Assembly (NCBI GenBank): GCA_958295665.1
Contig: OY282560.1
Coordinates: 189,506,561 to 189,570,560, forward strand
Length of the DNA: 64,000 bases
Direction of reading: 5' to 3'
Source: Tipula vernalis
Taxonomy: Eukaryota; Arthropoda; Insecta; Diptera; Tipulidae
Shown here: positions 34,755 to 44,107 of the stretch, piece by piece
How the letters are laid out: the number at the start of each line of letters is the position of its first letter
Numbering within the stretch: the stretch's first letter is position 1
Notes under the pieces: model-generated
Seen by the model: only the letters and a program-made list of their open reading frames with translations
What the model was told of the DNA's origin: nothing
Databases searched by the model: none
Translations under genes and position numbers: made by a program

Positions 34755-35565
34755 TAGTCCTTTTTAGTGAACAATTAAACTACGTCTAATGACACTAACA
34801 TTTCATTTTCACCAACTGTAATATTTTTAATTAAGTCTTTAAATACAAATGAATTTTTTATATTAAATTTGCTTATCGAGTCAAAGGTTTCAGAATTTCA
34901 CAGCAAAATTTTTATAAAAAATATGCCGGTGAATTAATGGTTGAAACAATTGGCCGAAAGGGAACATTAATTTTGTGAATTTTTGGTAAACCATAATTTC
35001 TTGGTGTAATCGGATTATTAATTTTAAAGATAATTTGATCTGATTACTAATTAAATTTTTATTTTTTTTTTATTCATCAATAATTTTTTTACATTTCAGA
35101 TTAATTTTGTGTGTAGGGTCATTCTGAATAATTTCATATGTGTCCGTATCCTTAAGTCAGTCATTTTTTGTTCGAAAATTTTTTTGTCAATCAAAACTGT
35201 CATTACCTTTGTTTAATTTTGTAACAATAATTTGGTCATGGTCTTTCAAAAACTTATTCGTAATTTTTTTGGGTTTAAGTATCACTATCGTATGGTCGGT
35301 AATTTTGGTTCGATTTTCATTAGTTTGATTCGCATTGTCCATTGATAGAATCTTTTCTGGTTCCGCTAACTCGTCCGTAACTGGAATTTTCTTGTTATTA
35401 ATTTTGAAATTTTGTTATTTAAAATTTCTTTTTTACAAAACTACGTACAATATTTATATCTTTATTTATTCTTTTATCAAATTGTTTATAATTTCGTCAT
35501 TTAACATTTGTCTAAGCAAAACAACAGAATCACTCGTCCTCTCTTCTCAATTTTTGTAATGTTAA
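34755..35565 (-). pseudogene. Penelope-like element, N-terminal half (reverse strand)
   Basis: In reading order on the reverse strand: [70 protein letters not shown] with TINSPAYFL, and FVFKDLIKNITVGENEM. Last comes VSLDVV-stop-LFT, the motif-A region of the reverse transcriptase. Frames shift several times and stops are present. The matching second half lies immediately beside it in the opposite orientation. Confidence 0.8.
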
Positions 35566-35876
35566 ATTACAAATTTTTACTTCTATGTTAGAAATTTATT
35601 TATTAATTTTGTTGCTCCAATGATTGATTCTCTACTGGATTTACAACCATCATTCATATTTAAGTATGCAGATCACATAATTTTATCGATGGTTGAATCC
35701 AATATAGAGATATTACAATTTTTATTTAATTCATTCCACAAAAAACTAAAATTTACAGTAGAAAAAGAAAACAATAATTCGTTAACATTTTTAGATTTAA
35801 AACTATAGCGAGTTGGGAATAAAATTAAAGGCATAGCTTCAGATACAATTTTAAACTATCTTTCAAATCATCCATA

Positions 35877-36596
35877 AGGAATAGGGCCGAAAGGCCGAAT
35901 GTCGAAAGGCCAAATGTGTCGAAAGGCCGAAAGGGTCGAAAGACCGAATATTGAAAAGCCGAATGTCGAAAGGCCGAATGTGCCGAATGTGCCGAAAGGA
36001 CGAATAGGTTGAAAGACCGATTGTGTCGAAAGGCCGTTTGTGTCGAAATTGATTTTAATTTGTCATCTTTTTATGAATGAAAATTTTCAAAATTTATATT
36101 TTTATGAAAACCTAAATTCATATTTTTTTTTCAAAATTTTTGTATAAAAATTTTTAATAGTAAATCGCCTTAAAATTAAAATCTTCTTAAGTTTTTTTGT
36201 CATATAATTAAAAATTAATTAATTACATATAATAAAAAAAGAAAAAGAAATACATTTTTTTCTGACAAAATTATCACATTAATATGCTACATACACAGAA
36301 TTTATAAGCACGTATTTTGAATTTATTTAAATCATTTTACATTAAGTGAAGGAAAATTTAATGAAAATTCGGCCTTTCGACCCAATCGGTCTTTCCACAC
36401 CTTCGGCCATTCGACCCATTCGGCCTTTCGACATTCGGCCTTTCGACCCTTTCGGCAACTAAACATTCGGCCTTTCGACACATTCGGCATTACGACATTC
36501 GGCCTTTCGACATTCGGCCTTCCGACCCATTCGGTCTTTCGGCGTTCTGCCTTTCGACATTCGGTCTTCCGACATTCGCCCATTCAACATCGAACG
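35877..36596. mobile_element. foldback-like element with 7-bp target duplication
   Basis: Two arrays of a short unit of GTCGAAAGGCCGAAT type face each other: 35883-36055 on the left and 36364-36595 in inverted orientation. About 300 bp of AT-rich sequence separates them. ATCCATA flanks both sides (35870-35876, 36597-36603). Removing the element and one ATCCATA restores the Penelope-like reading across the site. Inverted repeats made of short tandem units define foldback elements. A 7-bp duplication is reported for Galileo (P superfamily) and 9 bp for Drosophila FB, so the former is the closer fit. Confidence 0.8.
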
Positions 36597-36898
36597 ATCC
36601 ATATAATATGAAAAGAATGTGGCACACTCATTTATAAAAAGAGCACCCTGTTTGACGGATTCACAATTTAGACAAACGTTTTTTTTTTTTAAATTAATTA
36701 ATAATTTAGTTAACAAAGCGTTATTTACTTGATACAAAATTTGGAACATTACCGTACGTACCTAATTTAAACGAACATTAAAAAGTGGATAATTTAACGA
36801 TTGCAATATCGGTGAAACTAGTAAAACGAAAACCGAAAGACTACATCAACACAAAAGGGACGTCACTAATCTAACTAGGCAACATGTTTCACAACAGA

Positions 36899-37229
36899 CT
36901 CATGTCGTTTTCGATTGATTTTTTACCCCTCTTTGAAAGTGTAACCTCAATTTCTTCGTCAATCGAACATAAACACCGAATTGTGTTCTGTCATCTGTCA
37001 AACCATATTAAAACGACAAGTCAAATCGAAAATGACAGCACAATGACAGTACTGTTTAGTGCATTTGTAAAAGGAGGGGTAAAACTACCAAGAAAACTGG
37101 AATAGTCGAAATTGCACTGGTGTAGCTGTCAGTGCAATTTTTTTTGGTCAATCGAATATTTCCAGGGTAAAAAAATTACACTTTTTGCACTGAGTGCAAT
37201 TCAATTTGGTCAATCGAAATCCACATCAG
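36899..37229. mobile_element. MITE (331 bp) inside the Penelope-like GIY-YIG domain
   Basis: CTCATGTCGTTTTCGATTGA at the left matches the inverted right end CTGATGTGGATTTCGATTGA at 17 of 20 positions. CAATCGAA recurs inside. The Penelope-like protein reads TNLTRQH before and ALVKHVKEK after it, so it is a later insertion. Target duplication unclear. Confidence 0.65.
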
Positions 37230-37430
37230 TTTAGGTCGGCCTTGGTGAAACATGTGAAAGAAAAGCGTCATGAATTTGACTTTGATAATGCTATAACATT
37301 AGACTTTGAAAAGAAAAAAAACTGTTAAAAGAAGCATGTCATATGTATATGGTTGGCGAAAAGTACGATTGACTACAAAGTGGATACAAACAAATTACGT
37401 AGTAACTATATTAACAAAACCAAAAATTGT

Positions 37431-39044
37431 TCAAAATAAAAAATGTTCGGTATCTTCAAAAACTTATAATTTCCTTAACAATAAAAATAGTCTACTAGTA
37501 CATTGTATAACAAGTGAAGAAAACGAGTCATTGCAATACGAAGGTGAAATTTGCAGCCTTAGCGATATGGAGGTCTGCAATCACTTGAGTATTGAAATTA
37601 TACGTTTTCACACGAGACATACACGCTATTTTTTCTATGATACAATGGGCCTGTAATATTTATAAATAATTAGCAACATAAAAAATAACAAACTTGTACG
37701 AATTAACAAAATTAATAACTGAAGCGTTCACAATACAATTGAAACATTTGGGTTTTCATCACAAATCGTATGGCAATTTGAGAAATCGTTGTGCAATGAA
37801 ATCGCAACACGATTTGTGCAAAGCATCCTTTTCTTATATAATTTCAATTCAATAATCATCATCGAAAGCATAGGTTACTGTAATATCGTAGAAAAAAGTT
37901 TATTACGTACGATGTTTGTGTTTACATTTTCTGAACAGCTTTTAAATTTATGTAATGTCAAGGAAACCAAACAAATTTTCATTCATTCAAATATTTTGTA
38001 TCGAGGAAGGTTTAGAACAAAATTCATGGTTTAAAAGCGTTTAATGTTTATGTTATTTAATCTTTTTAAATTGATTTTACATGTTTTGTATTATTTATTA
38101 TTTTAGAAAAAAAAACCTTGATAATGATAAAAAATACCGAAAGATTGGCCAAATTTGATTCATTAGAATTTTAAAAAAAATTTAAAAAAAGTTGTTGATC
38201 TATAATAAAAGCCATTTTTGATAATTATAAAAAATAGATCAAATATTTACAATATATGTATAGTACATTATTATATACAGTATTAATATACAATATATAG
38301 TATACAGTATTAAGTAAATAGTTCTTAAAGGTGTGCGTAGTATTAAGATTTTTGTGTTTGAGCAAATGCAAATTTAATGTCCTCGGGGATTAATTCGGCT
38401 AATAAAACAAATAAAATTCTAACTTTTTTTTCTTGCATGAAGCTCTAACTGGCACAGAAATACCAAAAATTGCGAACAAAACGGCAACCATTCAGGCTTT
38501 GTTACTCCACTGATAACACGAGCAGGAAGAACATTCATGATTGCACCTTTCGTACCTGTTGGATTTTCCTTGGCGTAAATGAAAATCAGGTTAAATTTAT
38601 AATCTGCAGCAGTATTTCCTTCTAAATGCAGCCAATGCTTTACTACAATAACAAGATGGTAAAAAAATCCAACCAATATAGAAAATACACTTCTACGTCA
38701 ATATATTGGGCTAAGGTGTAAAATTTATGTATTTTTGTATTCCTTTGAAATTACCGGTGAGACTTACTTTTTAACGGTAAACAGTAAATGGAAAATCGTA
38801 AAATTTACCGATAACCGGAAAAGATTTTTACCTAGAGGACTCTTATATGTTATACCTATAAAATTTGTAGCAATGCGGAGCTCGATACGATTCAGACATC
38901 GCCTAGCACAATTTTTTCATTCTATTTCACATGAAGTATCGATTACCTATATATAAACCAAACATGCATATAGTAAATTTAGATTATTTAAAATATACAT
39001 ATTTGTCATCATATTTAATGTATTTAATTATATAAAATTTAGTC
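37431..39044. other. non-coding AT-rich stretch
   Basis: The left part may be Penelope-like 3' UTR. Near 37757-37817 CACAAATCGT and ACGATTTGTG form a short inverted pair. Near 38255-38320 there is an AT-rich minisatellite with ATACAGTATTAA. The reverse frame at 38419-38676 is not recognised. Confidence 0.45.
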
Positions 39045-39217
39045 TAATACCCTAGATACACTGCGATTTAATCAAACCGATTTAGTGAATTTTTCGAGAT
39101 TAGTCGCAGTGTGTCAAGTCAACCTTGATTCTAGCTAATACCTTTGTTTTTGCATAGAATACTTAAACTAGTTTAGCTAAATTGGATTTATTAAACCACG
39201 GTCTGTCTAGGGTATTA
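39045..39217. mobile_element. MITE (~170 bp), TIR starting ATACCCTAGA
   Basis: TAATACCCTAGA at 39045 is inverted at the right end as TCTAGGGTATTA, with weaker pairing further in (GATTTAATC / GATTTATTAAACC). TA on both sides could be the target duplication. It shares a central block with the degraded element at 12.53-12.71 kb. Confidence 0.7.
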
Positions 39218-39479
39218 CAGATAGTGGGCTTACAACGTTGAAGTTTATATCGACTTGTAGGGGGAAACAAAAATTGCTCGCGAACATTCAACATGATTCT
39301 ATATTTGGTATAATTTTATTTAAACAATAAAACTACAAATATGCTAAAAAACAAAGAATATGTTTCTACTTTCTTTCTTATAGTGATAATTTTTATTTAA
39401 TTTTAGTACTAGTTTCGAGCACCAAGCTCTTTGACAACTATATAAAATATTATAAATAATATTATAATTTAAAAAAGAT

Positions 39480-41049
39480 AAATTCCTGCTATTTGTGGAT
39501 GGCGTTATATGGCATTTTGTCATTCACAATATGATATCCAAGTTGTCCCCTTTCGGCATTTTACATAAAATTTCAACATTGTTGTCAAAACTTATGCTAC
39601 AGTATATTTATGCTGCTGTTCTGTCAGATGTTGCGCGAAATTTGACTTTATATGTGTTTTGCCAATTTCTTTCATGTATTCAACAAATCTCGTTTTGAAG
39701 TTTCGCTCAGTTTGCCCAATATAGGACATGTCGCAATCATCACATTTTAGTTTGTACAGCCCTGTTTGGTAATCACCGTGCATATTACGTCTATTGATGC
39801 AATTTTCAATTTTATTTGAGGTTATATGTGCTACTTTGTAATTGTATTGTCGAAAAATTGTATGTATAGTACTGGTTGTTGCTGTGTCATATTCTATTGT
39901 TTTGTATTTTTGTTGTTCCCTTCTCTCTGTTGTTAATGGTGTGAGCGATCTCAAGTATTCTTTCCTTTTATATTTTATGTCAATAGATTTTTCACAATCT
40001 CTATTGTTTCGTCGACTGGTATATTGCCATACGCATTCGAAATGTCAAAAGAAGCGAACTTTCCGTTGTTGGTGATGTTAACATGTTTTATGTTATCTAT
40101 CAATTCAATATTATCATCAGTTTGTTGTTCAAATATATGTTCATATGTTTAGATATTTTATATGCGGGTGCCGTTTTATAGTTAATTACTGGTCTTATGG
40201 GTACACCTTCCTTGTAGATTTTGGGGAGACCTTTTAATACGGGTGTTACGGGTATCGGCTTAAGCCTATAATTGGCATCAATTACTTTGTCACTTCTGTT
40301 GATAACGTTGTTAACTTCTCTTTCTTTATTTTTGTACGCGTTTGTGGGATCTACTTATGTTGAGTTCTTGCATATCATTATCACGGATGTATTGTTAAAC
40401 TTTTTCATCGTATTGGTCGATCGATACCCATTACTACAGTGGTATTGCCCTTGTCTGCTTTTGTTACAATTGCTGAGTTTTCTGCTATTTTACTTCTTAT
40501 ACTTTTGACAATCTTGTTTTCATTGTGAGTTTTTTATTGGTATTTTCGTTTGCCTTGTTATAGAGTTGTTGTGCGATACATTGCCGGATGACATCTCGAT
40601 GTTGTATGTTCGTCTTAGTGACAGCGCTCTCAATACTTAACAATTGTTTTTTCTTTTGACTGTGGTTCTTTATTGGTATAATATTATGTTTTAAACCTTT
40701 GTTCAGAAGGTTCATTTCAATTTCGCTGAATGTTATGTCAGTATAGTTTTGGACTCTTTGGTGAAATTCATGAGTGGAGGTTATGTCGTTGTGTGTGACT
40801 GTTAGCCTCCTTTGTTGATTAATTAGCCTTAATATTTTCGTTCTTATTACGCGTTGCTTAATTTTGATGGTTTTATCCGTTCTCTCTTGCACCTTGTATA
40901 TAATATTAGAAAGAAGAAGTGTGGTACTGTACATTTCTAATGATAACTTGATCAGGTTCGTGTAGAGCCTCCGGATAGATTGTTTCAGCCATGTTCTTTC
41001 CGCTTTTTGTTTTACATATTTCGCTATTCTGGAGTTGCATCTGATCTCA
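39480..41049 (-). pseudogene. Penelope-like element lacking the catalytic reverse-transcriptase half
   Basis: From 41049 on the reverse strand the frame is open: IAKYVKQKAERTWLKQSIRR, the N-terminal ITFSEIEMNLLNKGLKHNI, then SAIVTKADKGNTTVVMGID. A 4-base duplication breaks the frame here. Next come PVLKGLPKIYKEGVPIRPVI and motif A as KFASFDISNAYGNIPVDET. The sequence then jumps, over a missing segment containing the YVDD catalytic motif, to KGKN/KEYLRSL. It ends with the GIY-YIG endonuclease GLYKLKCDDCDMSYIGQTER with KTRF and two later His (39592-39954). The Cys-Cys-His-His pattern is that of Penelope-type nucleases. Internal deletion and frameshifts inactivate it. Confidence 0.85.
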
Positions 41050-41926
41050 AGTCGTGAAAATATTTAAGGTCATCACCTCACAAAACTATTTCAGGTACAA
41101 TCAAAAATGTTACAAACAAATAGAGGGCCCCCCCATGGGAAATCCGTTATCGGGTACACTGGCAGAAATATTCATTAACAACTTAGAACAAAAATACATT
41201 CTCAACCACATCAACAACTTAAGAAAACACATAACGTATTGGTACAGATATGTTGATGACATTATAGTATTGTTTAATGGAACAACAAGGCAACTTAAGA
41301 TACTTCACAATTACATATATAATCTCCACCCAAAGATAAGTTTCACTATGGAAACTGAGGTAAATAAACAGATTAATTTCTTGGACATCACAATAACCAA
41401 TGAAAACCAAAAACACAACTTTAAAGTATATCGCAAGCCGACACAAACGAACCACACCATCCATTTCACATCAAATCACCCAGAATCACACACATTATCA
41501 GCGTATCTCCATATGATAACAGATGAAATACAACACCAATGACTCACATAGATTACACCAACGAAATAAAAATCATAAAACAAATAGCGACCAGCAACGA
41601 ATTCAAAGAAAATATGATCGATGAAATGAACATAAAATATAAAAGGAAAGAATACTTGAGATCGCTCACTACATTAACAACAGAGGGAAGAGAACAACAA
41701 AAATACATAACAATAGAATATGATACAGCAACAACCTCAAATAAAATTGAAAATTGCATCAATGGACGTAATATGCACGGTGATTACCCAACAGGGGTGG
41801 CAAACTGGGCAAAACTTCAAAACTAGATTTGTTGAACACATGAAAGAAATTGGCAAAACACATATAAAGTCAAATTTCGCGCAACATCTGACAGAACAGC
41901 AGCATAAATGTACAAAGAGAGCATGA
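41048..41926 (+). pseudogene. Penelope-like element, 5'-truncated, head-to-head with its neighbour
   Basis: The open frame 41054-41542 has YKQIEGPPMGNPLSGTLAEI, catalytic YRYVDDIIVLFNG, FTMETEVNKQINFLDITI and FKVYRKPTQTNHTIH: the second half of the reverse transcriptase, with catalytic Asp pair intact. It continues in the next frames with KYKRKEYLRSLTTLTTEGRE. A short GIY-YIG remainder (FKTRFVEHMKEIGKTHIKSN) ends at 41926. The stretch with the GIY-YIG start is deleted. Its left end abuts, within a few bases, the 5' end of the reverse-strand copy. Confidence 0.85.
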
Positions 41927-41929
41927 GTA

Positions 41930-44104
41930 GCTGCGAGTAGATACAAGTACTTGTGAGAAGTTTACTCACGCCAATGGAACACGCTTATTGTTGTTTTGTA
42001 CCCGGCATAACTGATAACAAAAACTCATAAAGAAAATAATTATGGGTTGAAGTTACAATTCAAGTAGTCAAGCATACATCTTTTTACATTGCAAAAAAAA
42101 ATTTCCCTTTACAAATACATATTTGCAATCGACCTTTGATAAGAACCATATTGGTCATGCCTACATCTTTTTCCATTGCGAATTTTGCATTTACAAAAAA
42201 ATAAAAATTTCTCTTATTTTGTTTAGGAAAATTTTCAATCGCGCGATAAACAAAGCAAGCTGAAATATTTTTCCTATGTGAATACTTCATTGTTTTTATT
42301 GTGATTTTTTATTGACGTCTAGAAATGTCTAAATTGACAAAATCATTTGGTAATACAAATACAAAATGTCTCTAATACAGTGACATGAGACAAACATTTC
42401 CATTTGCGATTATTTGCAAAGGTATCACATGTGGAAACCCATAGTTAGCCCATTCCATGATTTTTCATTTCCATTATTGCCATGAAATTCTCAAAGTAAT
42501 ATGCGAACGTAATCAAATCTCAACATGTTAGTTTTACTTTATATGTATGTTGCCCAACATTTGGCGAAACTGGATACATTCTTTGAATGCAATTGTTGGA
42601 TATCCGCTGTCTCGTGCCAGCAAGATACTGACTGGCACAACAAATTTTGCTTACAATTTTCTTTCCAAAATGCAGTTTGTGTACACGTGCATTATAACAA
42701 CCAAATTAACCGTATTTTGGAAGTTTTGATATTATTTTTGTTCAATGCACCAAATTATGGTTTACGTGTTACGTAGGTATGGACATAATGTAGCTTTAAT
42801 TAAAGAATAAATATTAGTTTGGCAAATACTAGATATAATAATTAATAACAGAACTGACTAAATGAGCTAAAAATAAATAATACTGGTTTCAAATGTTTAA
42901 ATCATCGTAATACTAAACAAATTAATAAGCAAGTGTTATGAATTATTGTTCACACCTATTGTGCGATCTTAAGAAGTGAAAGCAAGCACGTGTGTTAGTA
43001 AGATTCTTTCTATTAAAAGTATTCTTATTTAATTGTTCATCATAAAATTTTGTTTTATATTTGAGAGTATTATATAAAACTGGATCCACCAAACGCGTAC
43101 AGTGTCCGTGAACATTTGCGAATGTTATCATTATCAAATATATTTTGTCATAACGAGATTATTGCAGAGGACTCACACACAAAAAATTGTACTAGCATTT
43201 GTTTATATTCCAACAGATATCGGTGCATCAAGTAGATTTTGTTGTTTGTGATTATTTGTAGAGATTGCCATTAATCCGGTTTATTGTTTCAATTGGCGAC
43301 ATTAAAAAATGAAACGTTACCTAAAAACAAAAACTAAACGTGCAGAATGACACGTTCGTAAACTGAAAACACGTCATATCTAATAAGAATGTTCGTATAT
43401 TGTATTTGCACTTTTAAAATATTCACCAATAATTATGTTATTCGAAGTTGTGTAAACAATCGAGAGTAACGGTAATTCGAAGTTACTAACATTTAGTATT
43501 TATATTTACACAGAACAATTACAAAACATGTCCACTTCGAAGCGTTTCACTGAGAACTTTGATTGAACATGACATTACGAAAAACAAAAGAAATTTTTAA
43601 AACTAAGCCGGTTTTACTTGTAGAGAAGATGTAAATTTTAGATATAAAAGGCTAGTATACTTTTTCTACCATTAAATAATAAGACGATATCATTGAATAA
43701 CAAAATGATTGAAATCACATTTTGAAAATTTGTGCTTGACATGCAACTCATACTTGGTAAACATTTCACGACTATTTACATAGTTTTTGTTTAATTAGGA
43801 ATTAATTCTGAAATATCTCGCTTAGGCATTGTTATACTATATTATAAGACAAAAACAACTGCACTGCATCCAAAATACTTACGTCCTCGATTTGGCTACC
43901 GCGTAATGTAGGACGTTAAAAGCGGGTTGCGAAAGAGTTGGGAGTGCCTAAAGCCGCAGAAAGGATTGCAAAATGAAATTAAACGAAAGAAACAATTAGA
44001 AGGCAGAAATTAAATTCACACAAACATAATAAGATAAGAACCCGTTAGCATTTTAGCTCTCAAAAATAAAAGCATAATTTTTGTGTAATGATTTTGTGTA
44101 ATGT
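41930..44104. other. non-coding stretch
   Basis: No gene recognised. The frames at 42.1-42.8 kb carry no motifs. No clear repeat. Confidence 0.45.
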
Positions 44105-44107
44105 TGA

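Larger units (their letters stand above)
35575..37430 (+). pseudogene. Penelope-like element, C-terminal half with GIY-YIG domain
   Basis: It begins in the reverse transcriptase just before motif C: FIFKYADHIILS (YVDD degraded to YADH), HKKLKFTVEKENNNSLTFLD and NYLSNHP. After an inserted foldback-like element (35877-36596) the same protein continues with FIKRAPCLTDSQFRQ. It then passes to the GIY-YIG endonuclease piece NIGETSKTKTERLHQHKRD with TNLTRQH (about 36810-36898). After a MITE (36899-37229) the tail ALVKHVKEKRHEFDFDNA and IDYKVDTNKL follow. Penelope-like elements pair a telomerase-related reverse transcriptase with this nuclease. This one is dead. Confidence 0.8.

Noticed and set aside
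36332..36749. Overlapping reverse frames with repeated K-A-E-C-R and R-M-S-K motifs
   Set aside because: They are translations of the foldback-arm minisatellite in two frames, not protein genes.
38419..38676. 85-residue reverse frame
   Set aside because: No recognisable motif, no neighbours of the same kind and no start or splice context; cannot be supported as a gene.
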